From the NCBI GenBank assembly GCA_947474005.1, contig CANJHI010000042.1:1-34827 (forward strand): a DNA stretch of 34,827 nt, read 5' to 3'. Positions 7,992 through 15,204 of the stretch are shown here, one piece after another (position 1 is the stretch's first letter; each line of letters opens with the position of its first letter). Below the pieces are notes generated by a model. The model saw nothing but the letters and a program-made list of their open reading frames with translations. It was not told the origin of the DNA and made no database searches. Made by a program: the position numbers and the translations under genes. The stretch comes from Alphaproteobacteria bacterium. Lineage in GTDB: Bacteria; Pseudomonadota; Alphaproteobacteria; Reyranellales; Reyranellaceae.

Positions 7992-8465
7992 ATGAAGCAG
8001 CCTGGTTTGAGGCAGTTGGGCGAAGGCTGGAACTGGCGCGACCTCAAGATCGGCGACCGGTTCACCACCTACGGACGCACTCTTTTCGAGGCCGATCTGC
8101 TCAGCTTCGTGACGCTTTGCGGCTTTTCCGAGGAGCTGTTCACCAACAAGGAATACATCAAGAGCCACGCGCCGATGCGCGGCGGCCATCCGGTGCCGGG
8201 CGCGCTTGTCTATTCGATGGCCGAGGGGCTCGTGATCCCGACGACGCTGCAAGGCACGGGGCTGGCCTTCCTGTCGATGGGCTTCGACATCAAGGGCCCG
8301 ACCTATGTGAACGACACGATCCATGTCGAGATCGAGGTGACGGAGATCAAGCCGACCTCTAAGGATCCGTCGCGCGCGCTCGTCCGGACCACCAACCTGG
8401 TCAAGAACCAGAAGGGCGAAACAGTGCTGGTCTACACGCCGCTGCGCATGATGCAGGGGCGGTAG
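7992..8465 (+). CDS. MaoC-like hotdog-fold dehydratase
   Basis: A 157-residue single-hotdog protein resembling MaoC-type (R)-enoyl-CoA hydratases and mesaconyl-type dehydratases. Marks are LKIGDRFTTYGRTLFEADLL near the N-terminus, then FSEELFTNKEYIKSHAPM, the VPGALVYSMAEGL helix, and GFDIKGPTYVNDTIHVEIEV with TTNLVKNQKGETVL in the C-terminal strands. AGGAGCC lies 5 bases before the ATG. The stop is followed at once by the crotonase gene, so the two are translationally close and probably act on one CoA-thioester substrate. Confidence 0.88.
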   Translation: MKQPGLRQLGEGWNWRDLKIGDRFTTYGRTLFEADLLSFVTLCGFSEELFTNKEYIKSHAPMRGGHPVPGALVYSMAEGLVIPTTLQGTGLAFLSMGFDIKGPTYVNDTIHVEIEVTEIKPTSKDPSRALVRTTNLVKNQKGETVLVYTPLRMMQGR

Positions 8466-8466
8466 G

Positions 8467-9243
8467 ATGGTCAAGGTCGCGGTCGAGAGAGAAGGGCCGA
8501 TTACGGTCGTATCGATCGACCGCAATGCCCAGGCGCGCAACGCCGTCGATCCCGAGACGGCGATCCTGCTGCGCGAGGCGTTCCTCGCCTTCGATGCCGA
8601 CGATACCCAATCGGTCGCCATTCTGACCGGTCGCAGCGGCACGTTTTGCGCCGGCTACGATCTCAAGGTGGCGGCCAGCCGCGAGGGTGCTGGCCTGCAC
8701 AATCCCGAGGGGCCCGGTCCGATGGGTCCGACGCGCCATCTCCTGTCCAAGCCCGTGATTGCCGCGGTCGAGGGCTACGCCGTCGCCGGCGGCCTCGAGC
8801 TGGCACTTTGGTGCGACCTGCGCGTGGCGTCCGAGAGCGCGAAGTTCGGCGTGTTCTGCCGGCGCTGGGGCGTGCCCCTGATCGACGGCGGTACGGTGCG
8901 GCTGCCGCGGCTGATCGGCCACAGCCGGGCGCTCGACATGATCCTGACCGGCCGCGAGGTCGGCGCCCGCGAGGCCTACGACTGGGGGCTCGCCAACCGG
9001 CTAGTGCCGGAAGGCCAGGCGCTGGCCGAAGCCAAGGCGCTGGCCGAACAGCTCGCCAAGTTTCCCCAGACTTGTATGCGCTCCGACCGGCGTTCGTCCT
9101 ACGAGCAGTGGAGCCTCGACGTTGCCGGGGCGTTGGTCAACGAAGGCAAGCGCGGCGCGCCGGCGCTGCAGCAGGAATCGCGAGCAGGGGCCGCCCGCTT
9201 TGCCGCCGGCAAGGGACGCGGCGGCAGCTTCGGCAACATCTGA
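8467..9243 (+). CDS. enoyl-CoA hydratase/isomerase family (crotonase) protein
   Basis: A 258-residue crotonase-fold protein. The oxyanion-hole segments are FCAGYDLK near residue 60 and GYAVAGGLELALWCD near 103. Of the two acid residues used by canonical enoyl-CoA hydratase, the one in the GGxE position (GGLELA) is present. The second, in the FGxPE position, is replaced: the stretch reads FGVFCRRWGVPL. It may therefore act as an isomerase, hydrolase or other crotonase rather than a hydratase. It starts 1 base after the MaoC-like stop and ends 1 base before the next gene, and it is a close relative of the crotonase at 10516-11283. Confidence 0.88.
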   Translation: MVKVAVEREGPITVVSIDRNAQARNAVDPETAILLREAFLAFDADDTQSVAILTGRSGTFCAGYDLKVAASREGAGLHNPEGPGPMGPTRHLLSKPVIAAVEGYAVAGGLELALWCDLRVASESAKFGVFCRRWGVPLIDGGTVRLPRLIGHSRALDMILTGREVGAREAYDWGLANRLVPEGQALAEAKALAEQLAKFPQTCMRSDRRSSYEQWSLDVAGALVNEGKRGAPALQQESRAGAARFAAGKGRGGSFGNI

Positions 9244-9244
9244 C

Positions 9245-9487
9245 ATGGCGCTCGACAAGGATCCGGTGGACGTCGGCGTCGACATCAAGCGTGGCTTCGC
9301 CAGGATCGTTGCCAGTCGCGAGCGGCCGCCGCTGGAGAATATCGGTTACCTGGTCGGCGCCATCCTCTGGTGGCTGGTCATCCTTGCCGCCTTGGCCATC
9401 GTCGGCGTGAGCTGGCTGCCCGCCGCCATCCTGGCGGGAGGCTTGTGCTGGTTCTGGCCGCTCCTGCCGCTCGGCGCGAGACGCTAG
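9245..9487 (+). CDS. small two-helix membrane protein
   Basis: An 80-residue protein with a soluble, charged N-terminus (MALDKDPVDVGVDIKRGF) and two closely spaced hydrophobic segments, about residues 33-52 and 57-75, forming a hairpin in the inner membrane. Its ATG lies 1 base after the crotonase stop, so it belongs to the same operon. The stop codon overlaps the stop of the convergent oxidoreductase gene by 3 bases. No family is recognised. Confidence 0.7.
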   Translation: MALDKDPVDVGVDIKRGFARIVASRERPPLENIGYLVGAILWWLVILAALAIVGVSWLPAAILAGGLCWFWPLLPLGARR

Positions 9488-10509
9488 GGCACCAGCACGG
9501 CCTTGCCGACGACGGTGCGTTCCTCGATCAGCTTGAAAGCTTTCACGTAGTCGGCGAGGTCGAACTTGCCGGCGACCATGGCCTTCAGTCTGCCCTCGGT
9601 GAACCAGCGCATCAGCTCCTCCTGCGCGTCCATCACCAGCGCGCGGCGCCTGGCCAGGGCGTCGGCTTCCTTCGGCGTCGGTGCGGTCTTGCCGCCCCAG
9701 CCGTTGTAGTAGCCGTAGTAGAAGCCGATCACGGTGACGTTCTTGACCAGCAGGATATTGGCCGGGATTTGCGGAATGACGCCGCTGGCGAAGCCCATCG
9801 GGATGATGCGGCCCTCGGGCGCCACGCAGCGCATGGATGCCGCGAAGGCATCGCCGCCGACCGGATCGTAGATCACGTCGGCGCCGCGCCCGTCGGTCAG
9901 CTCGAGCACCTTGGTGCGCAGATCCTCCGTGCGGTAGTCGATCAGGTGATCGGCGCCGACCGATTTGGCGGCAGCGAGCTTGTCGGCGCCGCCGGCGCTG
10001 GCGATCACAGTGGCGCCCATTGCCTTGCCGACTTCTATGCCGGTCAGGCCCGAGCCGCCGCCGGCACCGTGGACCAGCAGCACTTCGCCGGGCCGCAGGT
10101 CGGCCTTCCACTTCAGCGCGCCATAGGCGGTGGGATAGAGTGTCGGGAAGTTCGTCGCCTCGGCATAGGGCATGGTGTCGGGAATCGGCACGGCATTGGC
10201 CGCGATGGTCACGCAGTATTCGGCGAAGCCGCCGCGGCTGCCGCCGGTGGCGATACGCTGCCCGAGCTTGAGATTATTGACTCCCTCGCCCAAGGCCACG
10301 ACTTCGCCCGAGATTTCGTTGCCTGGCACGAAGGGCAGCGGTGGCTTGTTCTGGTGTTTGCCCTGAATGCCCAGCATGGCGGCGAAGCTCACGCCTGCAG
10401 CACCTACCTTGACGAGAACCTCGCCCGGCTCCGGCACGGGCCTGGGCATGTCCATGACCTTGAGGGACTCGATCGGGCCATAGGCCTCGCACACCAACGC
10501 TCGCATCAT
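9484..10509 (-). CDS. NADPH:quinone oxidoreductase-like MDR protein
   Basis: A 341-residue medium-chain dehydrogenase/reductase of the zinc-independent quinone oxidoreductase branch. The N-terminal catalytic domain includes PGNEISG at about 62-68 and lacks the structural-zinc cysteine cluster. The Rossmann motif HGAGGGSGLTGIEVGK is at about 147-162, and YDPVGGDAF follows at about 215. The start has tandem ATGs at 10509 and 10506 behind AAGAGGAA; spacing favours the second. The gene lies 6 bases after the crotonase stop, so it is the last gene of the minus-strand run from puuD. The substrate is unknown. Confidence 0.9.
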   Translation of the reverse strand: MMRALVCEAYGPIESLKVMDMPRPVPEPGEVLVKVGAAGVSFAAMLGIQGKHQNKPPLPFVPGNEISGEVVALGEGVNNLKLGQRIATGGSRGGFAEYCVTIAANAVPIPDTMPYAEATNFPTLYPTAYGALKWKADLRPGEVLLVHGAGGGSGLTGIEVGKAMGATVIASAGGADKLAAAKSVGADHLIDYRTEDLRTKVLELTDGRGADVIYDPVGGDAFAASMRCVAPEGRIIPMGFASGVIPQIPANILLVKNVTVIGFYYGYYNGWGGKTAPTPKEADALARRRALVMDAQEELMRWFTEGRLKAMVAGKFDLADYVKAFKLIEERTVVGKAVLVP

Positions 10510-10515
10510 TTCCTC

Positions 10516-11283
10516 TTACTTCTCGAATTTACCATGGCGGCCTTCGCCCTTTGCGAAGCGGGCCGCGCCGCCTTGTGATTCCTGGCGACGTGCTGCCAGC
10601 GACAGTTCCATCTCGCGCCCGATCGCGGCGGCCTGGTCGCGATCGAAGCTCTCGTAGGCCGACTGCCGGTCCGACGTCATGGCGATGGGCGGGAAGCCCG
10701 AGATCTGCGCCGCGAGCTTCTCGGCCTCGGTGCGAGTCGTGCCGCGCGCGACCTTGCGCGTGGCGAGGCCGATGGCGATCGCCTCGTCGGCGCCCACCGC
10801 GCGACCGGTGAGCAGCATGTCCATGGCGCGGCCCTGGCCGATCACACGCGGCAGGCGAACGGTCGTGCCGTCGCTCATCGGCACGCCCCAGCGGCGCGAA
10901 AAGACGCCGAAGGTCGCCGTCTCGTCGACAATGCGGATGTCGCAATAGAGCGCCACGCCGAGGCCGCCGGCGCAGGCATGGCCCTCGACGGCGGCGATCA
11001 CCGGCTTCGACAGGGGGCTGCGCAGCGGGCCGTCGTCACTGCCCGCCCAGGGGAAATAGTCGGTGCCGCCGCCCAGCTCTTTTAGGTCGGCGCCGGCGCA
11101 AAAGCTCCCGCCCGCGCCGGTCAGGACGGCCACGCGCGCCTCAGGATCGGCCTCGAAGGCTTTCAACGCCGCGGCCAGCCCATGGGCGGCCTCGTTGTCG
11201 AGCGCGTTCTTGGCTTGGGGGCGGTTGATGGTGATCGTGGTGACCGGGCCGGTGGTCTCGACCAGGATCTTCGGAGTGTTCAT
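10516..11283 (-). CDS. enoyl-CoA hydratase/isomerase family (crotonase) protein
   Basis: A 255-residue crotonase-fold protein, with oxyanion-hole segments FCAGADLKEL and GHACAGGLGVALYCD. Both canonical catalytic glutamates look absent: the GGxE position is GGLGVA and the FGxPE position reads FGVFSRRWGVP. It closely parallels the plus-strand crotonase at 8467, sharing SDR-S-YE and a QES-GAARFA-G-GR--F tail, so the two are paralogues. A canonical hydratase role is therefore doubtful. It lies 10 bases after the upstream gene and 6 bases before the MDR gene, which supports co-transcription with both. Confidence 0.88.
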   Translation of the reverse strand: MNTPKILVETTGPVTTITINRPQAKNALDNEAAHGLAAALKAFEADPEARVAVLTGAGGSFCAGADLKELGGGTDYFPWAGSDDGPLRSPLSKPVIAAVEGHACAGGLGVALYCDIRIVDETATFGVFSRRWGVPMSDGTTVRLPRVIGQGRAMDMLLTGRAVGADEAIAIGLATRKVARGTTRTEAEKLAAQISGFPPIAMTSDRQSAYESFDRDQAAAIGREMELSLAARRQESQGGAARFAKGEGRHGKFEK

Positions 11284-11293
11284 CTCGCCGCCA

Positions 11294-11674
11294 TCATCTC
11301 ACTGTCGCTAGTTCGTCTTCGAGCTGGGCATTGGTTCGCCGCGGCGTGCGGAAGTACCACCAGTTCTTCGGCGCCGTCCATTTTTCCTTCTTGGCCGTTC
11401 CGCTACCCCAGACGCAGCGCTTCAAGTCGCGCGTGCCTGCCATGAACTGCTTGTCGGCCTCGTCGAGCTTGAGCGCGTGATCGCCCATCTCCTCTCGACT
11501 GAACATCGGCAGAGCCTCGAGGATCAGTTCGCGCACGTCGACGTCGTTCAGCCAGTTGTCGAGGTCGAAGCTGTAGTCCTCGCGCTCGAGGTTGGCGCAG
11601 AAGGCGGCCCACTGGTCGATCAGCTCGGCCAGGTCCTTGACGTCGGGAGGGCCCGGGGGCGGGGGTGGTTTCAT
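11294..11674 (-). CDS. small acidic protein, candidate immunity/antitoxin partner
   Basis: A 126-residue cytoplasmic protein starting MKPPPPPGPPDVKDLAEL. The ATG at 11674 overlaps the stop of the upstream gene as ATGA, a sign of translational coupling. The first two thirds are acidic and helical (AAFCANLEREDYSFDLDNWL, VDVRELILEAL); the C-terminal part is basic and aromatic (KKEKWTAPKNWWYFRTPRR). I do not recognise a family. Its coupling to a gene whose C-terminus resembles a CdiA/colicin-D-type tRNase domain, and its size and acidity, fit an immunity protein. That is inference from context. Confidence 0.6.
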   Translation of the reverse strand: MKPPPPPGPPDVKDLAELIDQWAAFCANLEREDYSFDLDNWLNDVDVRELILEALPMFSREEMGDHALKLDEADKQFMAGTRDLKRCVWGSGTAKKEKWTAPKNWWYFRTPRRTNAQLEDELATVR

Positions 11675-12150
11675 TCGCTGCCGCGCTCCGCTTGCCGGCG
11701 ATAATAGCGCTCGCCGTCGTTGGGTTTGAAGAAGGTCCGGATGATGCCGTTGGGATTGAAAGCGATGAAGGCTCCTGTCTGCCGGTCGAAGCGTGTCGCC
11801 ACGCCGTCGCGCCGGACGGTTTCGAGGATGGGGTCGGCCACCCTGGCATCGCGCAGCAATTGCGCCTGCTGCAGATAGTCCTGCTTGGTGATGCGGCCGA
11901 ATTCGGCACCGTGCTTTTCGAAATGTTCGTCGAGGCGGCGTGTATCGGCAAAACCGACGGCGGCGCCCCAACCTTTGGTAGCACCCGGTTCGCGGGCTGT
12001 CGTGTTGCGCGTCTCGACCGTCGCGGAGTCGCGCGCAGAAGGGCGGCCGCCGCGTTCGGAGACCTGGGTCCAGAACAGGAAGATCGCGACCGCGGCCAGC
12101 GCGGCGGTGAGCAGGCGGCGCCAGGGCAGACCGCCGGAGCGGAGGATCAT
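11671..12150 (-). CDS. membrane-anchored protein with a CdiA/colicin-D-like nuclease-type C-terminal domain
   Basis: A 159-residue protein. The basic N-terminus and one hydrophobic segment (about residues 10-28, LLTAALAAVAIFLFWTQV) predict a membrane anchor or uncleaved signal. After a low-complexity linker, residues about 72-155 read LDEHFEKHGAEFGRITKQDY, then LQQAQLLRDA, then RRDGVATRFDRQTGAFIAFN and GIIRTFFKPN with ERYYRR. The order of H-x-x-EFG, DG--RFD--TG-F--F, G-IRTFFKP and YY resembles the small tRNase (BECR-fold) domains at the ends of contact-dependent inhibition and Rhs toxins. The family call is from memory of that pattern and needs a profile search. ATG 12150 lies 4 bases past the puuD stop. 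Confidence 0.6.
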   Translation of the reverse strand: MILRSGGLPWRRLLTAALAAVAIFLFWTQVSERGGRPSARDSATVETRNTTAREPGATKGWGAAVGFADTRRLDEHFEKHGAEFGRITKQDYLQQAQLLRDARVADPILETVRRDGVATRFDRQTGAFIAFNPNGIIRTFFKPNDGERYYRRQAERGSE

Positions 12151-12154
12151 CCGC

Positions 12155-13342
12155 CTATTGTGCGCCTGACTTGAACCAGCGCGCAATCATGCGGCGCTCG
12201 GCATCGGTGATTTGCGTCATGTTGCCCGGCGGCATGACTCGGGATGCGGCGGCCTGCTGGTAGATGGCGGCGGCGCGCAGATGGATTTCGGCCGGCGTCT
12301 CCAGGATCACGCCCTTGGGCGGGGCTGCGATGCCTTCCTGGGTCGGTTTCGTGGCATGGCAGGAGACGCAGCGCGCCTGGATGATCGGCTGCACCTGGTC
12401 GAAGGCGACGGGGCCGCCGGCGTCGGCGCTCGGCCGCGGCAACGCGAGCATGGCTGTGAGCGCCAGCATGACCAGTCCGGAGGCGAGCACCAGCGGATTG
12501 GGATCGCCCTTGTGGCGCTGGACGAACCACACCCGGATCAGGGCACCCGCCACCGAGATCATCAGCAGTAGCACCCAGTTCCATTCGTGGCCGTAGAGCC
12601 CCGCGTAATGGTTGCTGATCATGGTGAACAGCACGGGCAGGGTGAAATAGGTGTTGTGGACCGAGCGCTGACGGCCCATCAGCCCGTACTTCGGATCGGG
12701 CGTGCGGCCTTCCTCCTTGGCCTTCACCAGTTCCCGCTGGCCGGGAATGATCACGAAGTAGACGTTGAGCGCCATGATCGTGCCCAGCATGGCGCCGAAA
12801 TGGATGTAGGCGCCGCGGCCCGAAAAGAGATGGCAGAGCGCCCAGGCAGCGATCGCGCAATAGAGGAACAGCAGGCCGCCCAGGACAGCGTCGTCGCTGC
12901 CGAAGGCCGAGCGGCAGAGCGCGTCGTAGACCAGCCAGCCGATGACCAGCGATGCCAGGCCGAGCGCGATCGCCTCGGTCTTGCCGAGATCCATGACCGA
13001 GGGGTCGATGAGGGCGATTTCGGCGCCGTAGTAATAGACGAGGCAGAGCAGGAACAAGCCGGTGACCAGCGTCGTGTAGGCTTCCCACTTGAACCAGTGC
13101 AGTTCGGGCGGGAGCGTCGCGGGTGCCAGGGTGAACTTCTTTGCGGTATAGAAACCGCCGCCGTGGACCGCCCAGACCTCGCCGCCGATGCCCTTGGCGG
13201 CGTCGGCCGGATCGAGCGTCTTGTGCAGGTGGTTGTCCAGCCAGATGAAGTAGAACGAGGCGCCGACCCAGGCGATGCCCACGATCATGTGGGCCCAGCG
13301 CAGTACCAGATTCAGCCACTCGACGAGGAAGGCGACGTCCAT
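12155..13342 (-). CDS. puuD: urate hydroxylase PuuD with C-terminal cytochrome c domain
   Basis: A 395-residue inner-membrane protein that oxidises urate to 5-hydroxyisourate in purine breakdown and passes electrons to a c-type heme. The start MDVAFLVEWLNLVLRWAHM is family-like; helices follow (MIVGIAWVGASFYFIWLDN, then KWEAYTTLVTGLFLLCLVYY, and more), giving seven or eight spans. The C-terminal domain has the heme site CVSCH at about 325-329 and the methionine ligand region RVMPPGNMT. The long open frame continuing upstream is antisense to malate synthase. It heads a minus-strand run (nuclease-like gene, partner, crotonase, MDR) and is divergent from malate synthase; other urate-pathway genes are not in the window. 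Confidence 0.93.
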   Translation of the reverse strand: MDVAFLVEWLNLVLRWAHMIVGIAWVGASFYFIWLDNHLHKTLDPADAAKGIGGEVWAVHGGGFYTAKKFTLAPATLPPELHWFKWEAYTTLVTGLFLLCLVYYYGAEIALIDPSVMDLGKTEAIALGLASLVIGWLVYDALCRSAFGSDDAVLGGLLFLYCAIAAWALCHLFSGRGAYIHFGAMLGTIMALNVYFVIIPGQRELVKAKEEGRTPDPKYGLMGRQRSVHNTYFTLPVLFTMISNHYAGLYGHEWNWVLLLMISVAGALIRVWFVQRHKGDPNPLVLASGLVMLALTAMLALPRPSADAGGPVAFDQVQPIIQARCVSCHATKPTQEGIAAPPKGVILETPAEIHLRAAAIYQQAAASRVMPPGNMTQITDAERRMIARWFKSGAQ

Positions 13343-13358
13343 ATTCTTTCGTACCGCC

Positions 13359-13386
13359 TTGCCGGGCAGGGCCTCAAGACTGTAAA
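13359..13386 (+). promoter_or_regulatory. candidate sigma-70-type promoter for malate synthase
   Basis: In the 84-base puuD/aceB divergent gap, TTGCCG (13359-13364) and TGTAAA (13381-13386) are 16 bases apart and lie about 40 bases before the malate synthase ATG. Both are imperfect matches, and no operator-like palindrome stands out. Confidence 0.3.
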
Positions 13387-13426
13387 TCGCCCCCGCAAAT
13401 GATTTTGAGCGTGAGGGAAAACGGCA

Positions 13427-15046
13427 ATGACGGCTTTGGAGCTTCCGGCGGGCGTGATCATCGAGGGCGAAATCAAGCCGGGCTACGAAAAGGTGCTCAC
13501 CAAAGAGGCAATTGAGTTCATCGCCGACCTGCAGCGCCGGTTCAACGGCCGTCGCGAGGAGCTGCTGGCCGCCCGCGTCGAGCGTCAGAAGCGGCTGGAT
13601 GCCGGTGAGAAGCCCGATTTCCTGCCGGAGACGGCCCATATCCGCGAGAGCGACTGGACCGTGGCGCCGCTGCCCCAGGATATTCTCGACCGCCGGGTCG
13701 AGATCACCGGGCCGGTCGACCGCAAGATGATCATCAATGCGCTCAACTGCGGTGCCAACGTCTTCATGGCCGACTTCGAGGATGCCTCGACGCCGACCTG
13801 GGACAATATGATCGAAGGCCAGTTCAACCTGGCCGCCGCCGTCCACCGCGAGATCGACTACCTCGATCCCAACAACAGCCGCACCTACACACTGAACGAC
13901 AAGACGGCGACGCTGTTCGTCCGGCCGCGCGGCTGGCACCTGCCCGAGAAGCACGTGACGGTCGACGGCCAGCCGATGTCGGGCTCGCTGTTCGATTTCG
14001 GCCTCTACTTCTTTCACAATGCCAAGGAAGCGCTCGGTCGCGGCACCGGGCCGTACTTCTACCTGCCCAAGATCGAGAGTCATCTGGAAGCCCGGCTGTG
14101 GAACGACGTGTTTGTGGCCGCCCAGGAGGCGCTCGGTGTGCCGCAGAAGTCGATCAAGGCCACGGTGCTGATCGAGACCATCCTCGCCACCTACGAGATG
14201 GACGAGATCCTGTGGGAGCTCCGGGACCATTCGGCCGGCCTCAACTGCGGCCGCTGGGACTATATCTTCAGCTTCATCAAGAAGTTCCGTGAGCAGGCGT
14301 GGTCGGTGCTGCCCGACCGTGCCCAGGTCGGCATGACCGCGCATTTCCTGCGCAGCTACAGTCAGCTCCTGATCAAGACCTGTCATCGCCGCGAAGTGCA
14401 CGCCATGGGCGGCATGGCGGCGCAGATCCCGATCAAGAATGATCCGGCGGCCAACGAGGAGGCCATGGGCCGCGTGCGTGCCGACAAGAAGCGTGAGGCG
14501 GCCGACGGACACGACGGAACCTGGGTGGCCCACCCCGGCCTGGTCGAGATCGCCAAGAGCGAGTTCGACGCCATCATGAAGGATGCCAACCAGATCGCGC
14601 GCAAGCGCCAGGACGTGCATGTGACCGCGGCCGACCTGATCGCGATGCCCGAGGGCACCAAGACCGAGGCGGGCCTGCGCCAGAACGTGGCGGTGGGCAT
14701 CGGCTACGTCGAGGCGTGGCTGCGCGGCATCGGCTGCGTGCCGCTATTCAACCTGATGGAGGATGCCGCCACCGCCGAGATCAGCCGCGCCCAGGTCTGG
14801 CAATGGGTGCGCCACGCCCAGACGCTGAACGACGGGCGGCTCGTCACCAAGGAGCTGGTGCGCGAGGTCGTGCGCGAGGAGCTCGACAAGGTGAAGGCGC
14901 AGATGGGCGACGAGGCCTATGGCAAGGGCCGCCACGAGGAGGCGGCCCAGCTCATGATCGAGCTGGTCGAGCAGCCGCAGTTCTATGAATTCCTCACCCT
15001 GCCGGCCTACGACCGCATCATCGCCGACGAGAAGAAGGCGGCCTGA
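13427..15046 (+). CDS. aceB: malate synthase A
   Basis: A 539-residue enzyme condensing glyoxylate with acetyl-CoA to malate, the exit of the glyoxylate shunt and of ureide/glycolate breakdown. Typical malate synthase A marks include [20 protein letters not shown] early, [15 protein letters not shown], the [20 protein letters not shown] region, [19 protein letters not shown] and [30 protein letters not shown] and [22 protein letters not shown] segments follow near the C-terminus, carrying the catalytic aspartate region. Length matches the A isoform (about 530). The ATG is preceded by GTGAGGG. It is divergent from puuD and stands alone, ending in a strong terminator. Confidence 0.96.
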   Translation: MTALELPAGVIIEGEIKPGYEKVLTKEAIEFIADLQRRFNGRREELLAARVERQKRLDAGEKPDFLPETAHIRESDWTVAPLPQDILDRRVEITGPVDRKMIINALNCGANVFMADFEDASTPTWDNMIEGQFNLAAAVHREIDYLDPNNSRTYTLNDKTATLFVRPRGWHLPEKHVTVDGQPMSGSLFDFGLYFFHNAKEALGRGTGPYFYLPKIESHLEARLWNDVFVAAQEALGVPQKSIKATVLIETILATYEMDEILWELRDHSAGLNCGRWDYIFSFIKKFREQAWSVLPDRAQVGMTAHFLRSYSQLLIKTCHRREVHAMGGMAAQIPIKNDPAANEEAMGRVRADKKREAADGHDGTWVAHPGLVEIAKSEFDAIMKDANQIARKRQDVHVTAADLIAMPEGTKTEAGLRQNVAVGIGYVEAWLRGIGCVPLFNLMEDAATAEISRAQVWQWVRHAQTLNDGRLVTKELVREVVREELDKVKAQMGDEAYGKGRHEEAAQLMIELVEQPQFYEFLTLPAYDRIIADEKKAA

Positions 15047-15093
15047 GCCAGAATTCTTTTCGCCCTGCTAGGCCATCTCGATTTCACGCACAT

Positions 15094-15171
15094 TGTCATC
15101 CCGAGCGCAGCGAGGGATCTTTCCTGTAACTAAAAGATCCCTCGCTGCGCTCGGGCTGACAGTTTTTTTTT
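15094..15171 (+). terminator. strong Rho-independent terminator built from a dispersed repeat
   Basis: Arms 15094-15122 and 15133-15161 pair over 29 positions with a single mismatch (t against g), loop cctgtaacta, and a run of nine T follows at 15163-15171. It ends malate synthase transcription. The arm motif gtcatcccgagcgcagcg is a very common dispersed hairpin sequence in proteobacterial genomes, so the terminator appears to be a recruited repeat. Confidence 0.85.
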
Positions 15172-15204
15172 AAACAGCATGGTGCGCCTTTCAGCAGGAA
15201 AGCC

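Noticed and set aside
13343..14620. Upstream extension of puuD to 14620 on the minus strand
   Set aside because: It is antisense to malate synthase and carries no family sequence; PuuD homologues begin at MDVAF (13342).
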